A DNA stretch of 64,000 nucleotides, from contig OY783195.1 of the NCBI GenBank assembly GCA_963678675.1, positions 4,474,001-4,538,000 on the forward strand, given 5' to 3'. The DNA comes from Xiphydria camelus (lineage: Eukaryota; Arthropoda; Insecta; Hymenoptera; Xiphydriidae). The position numbers were made by a program, and so were the translations under genes. Of this stretch, positions 1-11,427 are shown piece by piece (position 1 is the first letter of the stretch; each line of letters opens with the position of its first letter). Below the pieces are notes generated by a model. The model was not told the origin of the DNA, searched no databases, and worked only from the letters and a program-made list of their open reading frames with translations.

Positions 1-312
1 ACGCTACGGAGCGTCGAAAGCACGACGCGACTGGCGCGACGGCGATAGTGGCGCGCGACGCGGTCTCCCGTTGCGTAATCGTGCGGCGAAGCTCGTTACG
101 AGCCGCGAAAGTGGCGCTGAATTAACCGATCCCGCGTCGACTGCCGCTGCAGTCAACCTCCATAAAATCGGCTCGTAATTTTCACCGAAAATAAATTGGA
201 TAATAAACGCTTCGTCTCGGCTGACCCACTTCGCGGAGTGCGGTCCCCGCAAAAATAAATTGACGTCCGACGAAAAATGCCCGCGCGGAATTTCAATTAA
301 TTTCCCAAAGTA

Positions 313-333
313 GGAGAGAGAGAGAGAGAGAGA
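313..333. repeat. GA microsatellite
   Basis: A short uninterrupted GA dinucleotide run. A similar purine-rich run lies at about 1028-1050. Confidence 0.9.
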
Positions 334-2814
334 CTGATAGAAATAAGGGCGCGGCACGGGTACAGAGGAGCGTGCGGGCGCACGCCCCTCCCTGGTACCG
401 GAGTGTACAGCTCGCCCCCCCCCCCCCCTTAATTACGCCGACCCTAAAGCTCCCGCGTGTCGTGGCTCCGGCGCGAGTACCGCTCGACGCGTAGGCCTGT
501 ACTATACGCATCGCACGCACGCAACGCGCGTACGCCGCGTAGCGGGTTGGACGCGCAGGTGTCGCGGCGCGCTATCAGGTACGGGGAGCGAAGCTGGCTC
601 CTCTCGCTCGCTTTTCTCTTCCCTCGTGCCGATTCGCGAAATTGGCGAGACGCGGGGGGGGGAGACCGTTTCTCGCGGGAACTTCGCGAAGCTTCTCTTT
701 CCGAGCGGAGGAGAAGAGGGAAGAGGTGGACGCGGGCGAACTTCGTAGCCGTAAAACGCGGTCGTATAGCCACTGTATAGGTAGGCCGCGTTGCGGAGCG
801 CGGCGTGGATAAGCGAGCGAGTTGAGTTGAGAGGCGCGGACGGGCGGTCAGAGACCCCGCAGGGCCGCCGCAAACAGTACAGCGTTACCCACTCGCTCTC
901 GCTCTATCTCAACCTGGACCCCGCGACGCGGCACCGCGCGGTATAGGTGCGTTGGTAACGCTACCCCGGATTTCTCTGGGACCCCGAGGGGGAAGCGCGA
1001 AATTCCTCCGATAAAAAAACCCGGGCGAGGAGGGAGGGAGAGAGAGAGAGGAAAGTGGAAACAATCGCGACGCGGTCAAAGTTGGTCCCCTCCGGACCCC
1101 GGAGTTTTTGGGGTCCACGCGGAATTCATTTCCGTGACTGCGGGGGGTCGCGTCGATACCGCGAGCCTCGCGGAAGATCGATGGCGACGGTGAAAATTCG
1201 ACGGGGGAAAAATGTGGCGAAGAGAGAGGCACGAAAGTGACGGTTTGCGAGAGGTGCGGGAAAATTGAGAAAGAAAAGTACGAGCAAGGAGAGGAAGAGA
1301 ATAGGCGAGCGAAAGAACCGGGTGCGGTCCGAACCGCGACGCGGTTTTGTACGTGCGACGATCGCGATTGGAAATTGGATATTGCGCAGCTAATTAGAGT
1401 AACGAGCGGGCGTGAAGGAGGTGGAGCCTCCGCGAGTAGAACTAGAGAGAGGCATTCATTCGCACCGCAAAAAAAAAAGTCTAGCCAGGTCTCTCCCCTT
1501 TTCTCCTCCCGTTGAAAATCGTCTCTTTTGCCCTCGCAGCTCGGCCAGCGCTCGCGGAATAGATCGCACCTGAGAATTGACAGGCTGATGCGCACGGATT
1601 CGCGCGTAAAATCGATTCGCGTGAGTGAAAATGTCTCGGACCGCAAAGAGGTCGCGACATTCCGGCGTGAAAAATTAAGCTCGCCAAAGCAGCGGGCGAA
1701 ATTAATCTGAAAGGTTCATCGCTGCGATTTGAGGCGAGATAAGGGCGATATTTCAAACGCGCGCGAAATAAATCCCGATAGATAACGCGAGGAGGTTCGC
1801 CCCGCGCAAAAAACCGTCCTCCCACTTCTCGTATCAGCGGCGCGTAACCGGTCGCTCGTAGGCTAGCTACTCGTATCACATTCCCGCGAATCCGCCGTCG
1901 TCTCGTTTCTCGTGGATATTTAAAAAAATACCCCGCTCTCGATCCCGCGGAACGCACTATCGCGCGTTAGTTCTTTAAACCCATTACGCGACCCATCTTC
2001 CTCACCCTTTAAATACCCGCGGATGACGTAACGCATGCCGTCTTGCCCGCACTGTTTACTCTCTCGCACGATGACGCAACGCGTGCAACACGCATCCCCG
2101 CGCCGCTTCCGTAGCTAGACTATGTGGTTCGCGAGATGCGCAGTTAGGAACCCCCTCCAAAGAAAAAACAGCAACGCAATCGCAATGCAAAGCGGTGGAC
2201 GGTGAATGCTCAAACTCCACGCCACGCGTGTTTCGATGTGTGATAAAGGTGTAGCGTACACGGGTAAATGACAGAAACGAATATCTGATAAATGCCGGGC
2301 GCGACGATGACTCGCGCGATTGAAAAGAATTATTTGCCCTTTGTGCTATGCGTTTCGGGGAAATGTGTTTTCCACGCGTCGTCGCTCGATGTAAAGGCAT
2401 GGACTTCCTTCCGTGTAGTGCGACGGAACGATATACGTAAACGAATCTCGACTACTCCGCTCGGAATGAAATGAAGGTGTAATGAGAAAGAATCGCTCAC
2501 CCAGTGTCGATACATCCAAGCGACGAAACCCTCCCTCGGCGCCGCCGCTTGCCGAGGACGACAACTCCCGACGAGGGTGGATAGCGGCAAGGTCCGAAGC
2601 AGAGCGGCGAGATAACGACGATAATCTCAGTTTAAAGACGAAGGGACGTTCAGACACCGTGCACCAAATCCAGAGTCAATCTTCCGAGGAGAATCGGCGT
2701 AGCGACGGAGAGATTAGAAACGATGCATTCGCTGCACTGTCACCAACAGAGTGTACACAGCACGCGGGGCACACTGACGAGCGTCGCGGCACGGCGTAAA
2801 GACTCGCGGTATCA

Positions 2815-2865
2815 ACCCCTCCTATCTCTCTCTCCCTCTCCCTCTCTCTCTCTTTTTCCCTTTTC
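2815..2865. repeat. CT-rich microsatellite tract
   Basis: An imperfect CT/CCCT run on the plus strand. The pyrimidine bias continues, less strictly, at 3180-3650. Confidence 0.85.
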
Positions 2866-3690
2866 GACAAACTCCGGCGTTATCGTACGCGTGTGGTCCT
2901 CGCCAATACGCGATATAACACCGACAGAGTCGCTCAGCGATTCGCAACGTCGTCGAGTTCTCTTCGTGTCATTCGGTAGCTCGCCGCCGCGCTCTCTCGG
3001 GGTGATCGGTGTGGCACGTGGTCCGCCCGATACTTCGCGAGAGGGCTGCTCGCTCCTGTACGCTGGATAGCTTCGGGAGGAACGCGCGCGCGTGTCGCGT
3101 GTCTTGTGTAACGCGCGTTCGACTGAACGCGATCCAACGGCCAAGTCCCCGAGTCTCCCGGGTTTGCTCGTGCGCCTCTTCGCAGCTCTCTTCCTACTCG
3201 CTCTCTGGACGTGTCTCTCTCTCGCTCTGGCTTCCTTACCCTCGGTGATACCCTCCTCTTTCTCCTCTTCCCTCTTACTCGCGCGCTGCGCCGCCTCGTC
3301 TCTCTTTCCCTCGTCGCCGCTCTATCCGTCCCTCTTCCTCTTCACGGAACGAGTCACTGCCCCGCTCTCTCGGTCGCTCCGCCAGTATCGCCGTCGCGTT
3401 CTCTCTCTCCCTCCTCGTTTTCCACCCTGCCGCGGGGGGGCATCCATGCTTCTCCGTCGGAGTCCGCGGCTGCCGCCTCCCTTCCACCCCCTCGTCGTCA
3501 TCTCCTCCCACCGCCGCCGCCGCGAGAAAATCGCGCGGCCTCACCTTCCCGCCTCCCTCATCCCCCTCGCGCGCGAACGCTTCCTCGAGGCCCGCGCGAC
3601 CCAACCCCCGGATTTATTATCTCCTACGCTGTGTGTGTGTGTAACTTCTTTTGAGGCAGGTTAGGGCGCTCAACGCGGCATTAGCTTTAG

Positions 3691-4409
3691 AGATCGGTTC
3701 TTAATCGTTCCCCTATTCCTCCGTCCTCCTCTTCTCTTTTTCCGTCTTTCTTTCGGTTTCTTCGTCTGTCGCCTCCGTCCTTCCGGGCGTACTGTTACGA
3801 TCGCAGCGGGCGACGCGTCACACGAATCTGGCGATCGTTTCTTTGGGAAATTATCTACCGCGACGATTCTTCTGGTTTTGCGCGAAATAGGAGAGTTCTT
3901 CCGGAAATGAAACGCGCGACGAAGCTTCTTCGCGCGACTTCCACCTCTTTCTCGGGCGATTCTTCTGCTGAAATAAAGGGAAAAGGAAAGTACCGTTATT
4001 ATCTCCAATATATCGAATCCGCCTAGCCAACAGATGCATCTTAGCCATGTAATTTGTCATCGCCGTTCGTCGAGGTAGAATTTACCGCGCGGCGTGTTTT
4101 ATCCACAGTGTATACAGAAAGCTCTCTACCCCGTATATATATCAGAGTTTACTCCAGAACGTACAAATTTATTAATAGACCTTTACTACTGGTCCGCGCA
4201 ACGCGTGTGTTTCGCAAACGGTCCACGCGTGGCTTCTACGTACGACATGTACGAGCGGGCTGTTTAACGACGTCGAGACTAAAAAGTTTCATTTATAATT
4301 CCCGTAAAAATAACAGGTTACTTTTGGCGAGTCGTCAAACACATGTAACATTAAAATATTGACCCTCTAAGTACACGTTGTACGATATTATTGTTCCCAA
4401 ATACGCGTA
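3691..4409. other. Intergenic, nothing recognised
   Basis: Transition from GC-rich to AT-rich DNA. I saw no coding segment with splice sites and no repeat shared with the rest of the window. Confidence 0.5.
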
Positions 4410-4989
4410 TACGGAGAAAAATGGATTTGAAATGAAGAGCACTGTGGTCGACTGTGTGGTACTGGAGTGATAACTCGAATTTTTACCAATTATTGCCATA
4501 CAAAATAGTATTTCATTCCCCTCGTGTTGCAAAAATTGGTACAATATAGCATATTATAAAATCATTTGACATTTTTTGCAATACAGCTAACGCATATGTA
4601 CAGAGGAAAGTAAAGTACTGTTTTTTCTTATTATTCAATTCCTATTTCTTATTTCTCTCCATATATCCGTTGGCTGTATTGCAAAAAACACCAATTATTT
4701 TAAAATATACGATTTGTACTCATTTTTGCCATTCGAGGGGAATGAATTCTCTATTTTGTATGGCAATATTTTGCAAAAAAAAACACCAATTATTTTAAAA
4801 TATACGATTTGTATTCATTTTTGCCATTCGAGGGGAATGAATACTCTATTTTGTATGGCAATATTTTGCAAAAATTCGAGCTGTCACTAGTGCCACACAA
4901 TCGATCACATAAAACGCCAGAATCTGGGTGCTCACTATCAGAATGTGGGCACTCAGTGCTCTTCAATCGAAATCCATTTTTCTCCGTGT
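4410..4989. mobile_element. Foldback/MITE-like element with an internal 95-bp duplication
   Basis: The left end (from 4411, ACGGAGAAAAATGGATTT) is repeated in inverted orientation at the right end (to about 4989). The arms stay similar for well over 150 bp, for example the segment around 4440-4540 against the complement of 4820-4960. The centre is a hairpin in which GCAATACAGC pairs with GCTGTATTGC. The right arm holds two direct copies of a 95-bp unit starting at 4686 and 4781. No transposase frame is present, so it is non-autonomous. It belongs to the CACGGAGAAA-terminus set found across this window. Confidence 0.8.
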
Positions 4990-6870
4990 AGAGTAATACT
5001 TCCGCGATGTCAAACTGTCTCGTAAATTCTTCCTACGTATTCTCTCGCTTTTCGAGGACCCTTTGAAAATTCCGTACTCGAAATCTTCCCCATCACTAAA
5101 TGCTCCTTACGTGCGGGGATCACGTGTAGGCAGATTTTTCAAAATTACATAAGACACCCCTCCCAACGTCGTTCATTCTCGAGCAGCGGTCGAAGAGGCG
5201 TCCCCGAATTTTGATCGGACTCTAAGGGGAACGCGTCGGACCCCGAATTTTTGGCGGACGTCCTTCGCGGCTTTTTAGACTCGCACGATTCCCTTATGAC
5301 GTCAAAGACGGAGGTTCTGCGGAGGCCGGTACCGACGAGGAGGCACACGAGCCCGGCTTTTGCCTGAGCGTACCCGTTCGTTCACCCTAGCGGGGGCACC
5401 AACCTGGCTTTACTTCAGTTACTCGCTGAGAGAGCCCAGCGAACAAGTATATAGGTGTGCATATATATGTGCTTTGCGCACCTAGTATAGCGTACATGGT
5501 GTGTCCAGGTCGAGCCGATGCAATCCAGTGCGGCTCGTCGCGAGACCCTTTACCAGTGACGCGGGGTACGTGGATGCCCCGCGCGTGTGATGGTGAGAGG
5601 TGGGTAAAAAAGAGGCACGGGGAATAAAGGGGCGTGTGAACTCTCGCGTACTTTTCGGCAGGGTGGAATTTTTCGGACGTTACGACGGATTGGGTGAATT
5701 TATTTTGGACCGCGTGGCTTATGATTCGACGAGGAATCGCTACGAGGAAGGGCTTTTCATTGAGAAAACGAATCGAAAAACGAAGAGAGAGCGGATAATA
5801 TACATTTTTTTAACCGAAAATCAAAGTATGGCCAGTTTGAGATAAAGCCTAACGGAGGACAATGCTCGAGAAATTAACATTCTTAGCGATTAACACTGAT
5901 GCAATTTTTGAGAGCTTGGGAACATTTTGCGTTATATTCTCGACTGACGCGAAATGCGAGCGAAGTTGGAGGACAATTAATTGGACGTACTTTGCATAGA
6001 AACGAAAGTAAACAAATTCTGAAGGTTCACCAAATCATTTATCGACAGCTATCTCCCCTGTTTCAGCGTTTTTATTTCCCTTAAACTGCATAGTAGAATC
6101 TGCGTCGAAGTGAGACTCGCGTAAGGCAAAAACGAATCCGACGAACAATAGCGCGTGCGAAATCGCGTACTTTTGTGAGTTGCAAAAAAATAGCCGCGGT
6201 TGCTTCGAAATAAAATAGGAAGAAGACAAACGGAGCAGTGCGACGTAGAAAGCTTTCCCCGGGATTCCCCTTAAAACTAGCGGTCAAAGGACAGTTTTTC
6301 CTATCACTCGCTCGCGGATGAGTAGGTATCGAGTAACGAGGGGGAGTTACGTGCGAATTCTTTGTTTCTGCGTGTTGTCTTCTCGGTTCATCGTTCAACG
6401 GAATGTTCGACGGGTTCTTGACCCAGCAATGAGTAATTCGAAAAAGCTGACTCTCCGGAACGAGTGCACTCACACGCGAGCACGAGTCGACTGCGAGCGA
6501 GCCGCTGAATCAACGATTGTTCGTCTCACGGCCCGATCGAGAAATACGATTAATACCTACATCACGTTTATAGAAAATTCTACGAATTCACTCTGCCGGG
6601 ATGGACTGAAAATTGAAAACTTTGGGACTCCACTGGGAATACAGGAAGATTTTCGATGAGGACTAATTCGAAGCCATCTCCGCAAAATGTATACGAGTTC
6701 AAAAAACGCCCGTAAGAAACTGAGGTGCGACAATCCTACAAACCGATCGCGTAGGAATTTTTTACGAGAACGTCTGTGAACGGAAACGAAGATATGTATA
6801 TCGATTTTACGCATTCCCACGAATCAATTGAGTCTCTGACAGTAAACCACGGAAGATCCTCCCCCGCTAT
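4990..6870. other. Intergenic, nothing recognised
   Basis: Mixed-composition DNA downstream of APC15. Open frames up to about 130 codons are present on both strands, but none shows a known motif or splice-site-bounded coding segments. Confidence 0.45.
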
Positions 6871-6874
6871 TTCC

Positions 6875-6880
6875 TTTATT
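6875..6880 (-). terminator. Poly(A) signal of APC15 gene
   Basis: AATAAA on the minus strand, 20 bp beyond the proposed APC15 stop at 6901-6903. It supports the terminal exon placed there. Confidence 0.55.
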
Positions 6881-6900
6881 GTATTTGCTTTTGTACATTA

Positions 6901-8152
6901 TTATACTCTTTCTCTAACGAATAAATAAATGTGTGCCATCCAGGTGCGTAAATCATTTTTCTTTTCTATATGCAAGAACCGCGACGAACGATGAAACATG
7001 GAATATTAAGGATAACGAGCTGCATGGGTGTTGCTGATTATTCTGATGGACGCAGGATGTGTGACTGCGTCGGTTGGACTCGATCTTTGTTGTTGATGTG
7101 AATAACTCACTTCCATATCGATTTCATCCAATTCCTCTTCCTCCTCCTCGTGAGTATCGGATTCTTCCTCCTCCTCGCCTTCTCCCTCCTCCTCCTCCTC
7201 TTCCTCTTCCTCCTCTTCGGATCCACGAAACTGCAATGTCGGAAAAATATCGTGCACCGCGAAGACGAACGCTTGAGCGTAAAGTTTGTATTTCAAAGGC
7301 TTCTCAAATTCCACTAGTTTACGATTTCGCCTACGAATCTTGTCATCCTCTCACTTGTATACTCGTTTAGTCACTTGTGTATACTTGTTTAGATATCTTT
7401 ACTTAAAATAAATTCTACGGCTTCTTAATTTCCAAACGCTGACTATTCGGCTATCGATAGCAGTAGCTGTCTCTCTCGAGCGTTCAATCGTCAATAAAAC
7501 ATTCGCGTTGTGGCAGTTATTTTCCAAGTTTTACTTTGGCAATATTCGAATGGCATTTGATATTTGAATTCGAGAAACTACAGAAGTGTCGCATAGACAT
7601 CCACTCGAATACGAATTTTCAATACAATTCCAACACTCTCTGCCAGTGTTAAATACAAGCAGAAATCATCTCAATGATTCTACTTGGTCCGAAATGGGAC
7701 GTTTGTCGTTACTTCCAAAATTCGACATTAATATTACGCAAATATAATGGTAAAAATACATCTGCAGTAATCCTTGTCACCCGGAGTAACTAATCCTGAT
7801 AAGCTTTCCATGCTGACACAATTGAGATAAGTACGAGGTCAACGTAAAAGTTTACACATCGCCAACGAAAGTGAGGTTAACTTACATCGCTGAGAGACTT
7901 CCCGATGGGGACGTGATCGTACCCCTCCGCTCGAATGCGATCTCTCTGCAAGAAATAAAAACCGATTAGTGCAAATTCGCGAGATGCAGTAATTGTAGCA
8001 ATTCTCCCAAGCGAAAGACGAATTACCCAGGTTTGAAGCTCCGATTCTAGTGCAGCGACTTCACTTTCGTCGTCGCACGGTCTGTCGGCGTTGAACCACA
8101 GAGGATCCGTGACTCTGGGTTGCAAATTCGGCCACAACGGTAGGAACGACAT
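6901..8152 (-). CDS. ANAPC15: Anaphase-promoting complex subunit 15 (APC15)
   Basis: This encodes a small subunit of the anaphase-promoting complex, the cell-cycle ubiquitin ligase. In known systems APC15 helps release the mitotic checkpoint complex. The coding exons on the minus strand are 8152-8027 (42 codons), 7945-7886 (20), 7230-7111 (40) and 6960-6901 (19 plus stop). All joins are phase 0 with GT-AG borders, giving 121 residues, the same length as I recall for the vertebrate protein. Exon 1 carries the family N-terminus (PRVTDPLWFNADRPCDDE); exon 2 carries VPIGK; exon 3 is a Glu-rich acidic tail ending LDEIDME at a clean GTGAGT donor. Exon 4 (ending ...DLRTWMAH...RERV) is the least certain. 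If it is wrong, reading through the donor gives a different tail ending near 7006. The ATG at 8150-8152 matches the family start. Confidence 0.85.
7133..7217. repeat. TCC/GAG trinucleotide-rich tract encoding the APC15 acidic tail
   Basis: A nearly pure run of TCC/CTC triplets on the plus strand reads as Glu codons on the minus strand within APC15 exon 3. It is a coding microsatellite and probably varies in length. Confidence 0.8.
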
Positions 8153-8244
8153 GACCTCCTCACGTTACACGACGAGCGTCTTCGAAAATCTTCGACGTAG
8201 CAACACTGACACCGCGCGTAAACATGTTCGACAATCGCGCAAAA

Positions 8245-8345
8245 GCAGAAAGCAGAAGCAGAAGCAGAAGCTTCCAGAGACGCAATTACGCTCAATGGCG
8301 GCGCGCCATTTTCCACTTTATGGGGTTTTCAAGATGGCGACTCTC
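8245..8345. promoter_or_regulatory. Probable APC15 promoter/5'UTR with YY1-like motifs
   Basis: Between about 8290 and 8340 there are three motifs of the CCAT/ATGGCG type: ATGGCGGC near 8295, GCGCCATTTT near 8304 and CAAGATGGCGAC near 8330. They lie 140-190 bp upstream of the APC15 start on the minus strand. YY1/Pho-type sites close to the start are common in metazoan housekeeping promoters. A short AGAAGC repeat sits at about 8243-8270. The regulatory role is inferred from motif and position. Confidence 0.4.
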
Positions 8346-8349
8346 TTGG

Positions 8350-11114
8350 CGGCTATTTTCAAACGCTCTAATTGTAAGATGGACCGAAATCGTCGGCGGT
8401 GGCATCTAGCAACGCTACGCAAAATTAACGCGATGCTCGCCACTCCGTCGAGTCCGGAAAACGTCAAACTTTGTTTCGATTAGTTCGTGGTATCTCTGGC
8501 ACCACCGTGAAAGTTGTGTGCAGCTTATTAATGGGGCAGTAAGACAGAGATCGTTGAATTGTCGTGTGTTTGAGAAAGACGGGGACCGTACTTCTCAAAA
8601 GTTCGTGCAAATTGGTGGATAATTCGCGGATACCAGGGGAAGTTCGGACGTGACATAACCTCAAATACGAGAAAAGGTGAGAGAATAATGCGGTATTCCG
8701 TAATCCGTGCGTGTGAGTGTGTACATACGTTCCTAAGTCGGTATATAGTAGACTTTAGGCTTACATAAATACACCTAAATTTTTTATATTACATTCCACG
8801 TGCTTGGGCGTGATTTTTTCTCGATATAAAGCAGTAGATATCCGTCGATTGGGTGTGTGATTGTAACCAGATTTTTTTCTTGATATTCTCCATTTTTCCT
8901 CTTTTTTTTCGAGTTCAAGGTTACCATCTGGAAACGTGTAGTTTGATAGGGAAACTGATCAATTGTACAGATGATTGAAATTCGTGTTGATTTTATTATT
9001 TAAAGTAAAAATTAATTTTCCAGGTATCTGTCATTCTAGCTCTTTCATAATAGACTTTGCACTACGCACTATATCCTTCTTTATTTGCATTTGAAATTTC
9101 TTTGACATAGGTATTTTAGATATTATCGCGTTTCCACTTCTTTCGCGCATTTTTAATTACCGATTTGCTAAAGATAAATTATTTGAAGAAAAAAACATTG
9201 TTCTAATTTCCCGAATTGTATAACCTTCGTAAATAGTTAAACTATAAAAGGCTAAGGTTCTTTTTACAGAGAAACGGTAATTAATTCACGCGATCGGTAA
9301 CTATTCCAACAATTTAGAACACATTCAACATTTCGACACTGTTAAATTAACTATTTTCAAAATAAAGTTATTCTCAGTTGAAAATAAAAATTATTTGCAG
9401 CTTCATTTTTTTTCCTAAACGACTCTACCCTTTGTTAAAAAATCGAATTTCGAAATACGTGTCGCGTGGCGATTTTATTTTCATACAGATCTAATGACGC
9501 GTATGAACATAAAAAATCCGTATCTGTGAGAATACATACGTATTTCTTGGAACGATAAAAATCACCATAGAGCAGTGCTTTCCACATCCATCGCGGTTAT
9601 CTCGTTACTTATGAACTTTCGGACTATATCGATATACAATTTTCATTGCATATATGCAATGTTGACGAGAACAATTCACGGGCAACGAGATAATCGTCAT
9701 TGAAACTTTCAACGAACTGATGATTCGTGCTCCTAATCTCGAGAGCGCCCCAATGAGAGTCCCCGAGATTGATAGACAGCATATTCCTTTCCGCTCCATA
9801 TCTGTTACACATTACGAATTTTCGAATAAATTCCCGCGTTGTTTTGTTGCGCGTGTCTCTGCGCGCATTAAAGGACACGTATGGATACATAATGAGGGAT
9901 TAGCAGGCCGGCTGATATAAATACGCGACCCATGCGCAAGAATCAAAGACGTAAGCGTACGTACGCGTATAACACGCCGCGCACTTTGATGTACATCAGC
10001 TGCAATTTATAGTTATTGGATCAATTGAGACCAATATACAACAGCTGTACTTCTACCGGGATTCAGTACGAAAATCAATACAATAAATAGTGTTCGTCTT
10101 AGCATCTAGCATAAATAATGGGTAGGATGGAAAGAAAAAAATACAAAAGCTCATAAGGGTCTCCTCCCACTTGCGATACTTCTTTTTTCCACCGTGCCGG
10201 TGCGGGGAAGAAAAGCCAGAGGACGCTCACCTCTCTTTTTATCGGTTATCACGCGGTACTTTAGGAAAATTTCTTTACTAAAAATAGGATGCGTTCTAGA
10301 TCGATCTTTCGTGCACACGTATCGATGACGATGACGCGTTATTTTATGATAACGCCCCACGGTACGCGGCTGTCGAATAAGATGGACTAGGATTTTTTTA
10401 CGTTTCGTTAATAAACACGACAAACCGAATATTATCTGTTTCGAACGTGACGTAAATTTTCTCAAACTGTAAAACTTCTACGTGAAACGTTTTTTTAACT
10501 TCTATAAATAATTGATTCGGGTTGAACATTTTTGGCAATCCCCGTTTGATCAGCTGATACGCCGCTTGCCATGCTTTACACTCATACTCTCATTTACGAA
10601 GATATCCCCCTTTAATTTCCCGACCATGCTCCTTATCCCCTCCCTGCGCCCACTCTTTCCGATCCTGCATCTCAACATTGTGCTCCTTATCGTCCCCCCA
10701 CCCCGCCAATTCGCATCGAGGAATTTTCATCAGAAGATTCTTGAAGCGCGGGGAGTTTCCAGATGTCCGCAATATATGACGTATGCACGTCTTCATTCGA
10801 CTCTTTTCCTTCGTCGCTTTTAAATTTTTCAAAAATTTCTTATCGCGAGTCAGCAAAACAGTCGTCGAGCTTCTTCTTCCGAGAAAATAATAAATTTCTG
10901 TTTACAAACTGCGTTAGCCACATCGTTTCCGTTGCGGTTAATTCATCCTATATGGCAGTATCAACATACGTGATATGTTATCATTGGTATTCTACATCTA
11001 GTGTGTATGATTACACGCGATAATGCAAACTCGCGAACCACTGTCACGCGTGGGTTTTAATAATTGACGAGGATAGAAGTATCCTTCCTTCTATCGTTCA
11101 CGAATCCCCTGAGA
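8350..11114. other. AT-rich intergenic DNA
   Basis: Low-GC sequence between the divergent APC15 and Ctr1 genes. No coding exons, tRNAs or clear repeats were recognised up to the mariner fragment at 11115. Confidence 0.5.
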
Positions 11115-11427
11115 TTGGTTACGCTACGCCATGAAAAACTTTTTCTATGCTTTGCAAGCAAAGAAATCGAGATGTTCAGACGATCAGCAATGGCATTTTC
11201 GGTTAATTCATGTGGCAGCCACTTTCCTTCTTTTCGAATTTTTCCCATGGCATTTTCTCAGGTTACAAACATAGACTTATATTAACCAAAAATGGCAGTT
11301 TAATGACTGAATCTTAATGAGAAATATCCATCATTTTGAGTGATACGAGAAGTATTAGTCGCTGCGCACGACATAAGTAGTTAGAGCCATCTACGGAAGA
11401 ACAGCGGCTTTCAATGCAACCTCCTAA
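11115..11427 (-). mobile_element. Mariner-like element fragment (internally deleted, one end only)
   Basis: The segment 11252-11427 closely matches 36839-37015 of the larger mariner copy and ends in the same inverted-repeat terminus (CTCCTAA followed by TA at 11428-11429). The part at 11115-11250 matches transposase coding DNA at about 36386-36520. On the minus strand it reads WLPHELTENAI and then NISISLLAKHRKSFSW, typical of the region before the first catalytic Asp. The N-terminal coding part and the whole distal half are missing, so it is a dead fragment. Confidence 0.8.

Larger units (their letters stand above)
1..3690. other. GC-rich, CpG-dense region without a recognisable gene
   Basis: This stretch is rich in CG dinucleotides and is broken by GA runs (about 313-333 and 1028-1050), a run of 14 C at 415-428, and long pyrimidine-rich tracts on the plus strand (about 2815-2865 and 3180-3650). 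Open frames of 100-245 codons exist on both strands, but they translate to Arg/Ser/Pro-rich low-complexity peptides. That is what random frames give in GC-rich DNA with few stop codons. No conserved domain was recognised. The composition resembles a promoter or 5' exon region of a gene lying outside the window, but nothing in the sequence proves this. Confidence 0.5.

Noticed and set aside
909..1646. 245-codon open frame on the minus strand
   Set aside because: The product is Ser/Arg/Pro-rich low complexity in CpG-dense DNA, overlapping open frames exist in other frames, and no domain or splice-bounded codon pattern is seen.
3092..3664. 190-codon plus-strand open frame
   Set aside because: It follows from a long pyrimidine-rich tract. 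The peptide is Leu/Ser/Pro/Arg repeats, and several frames of the same region are open too.
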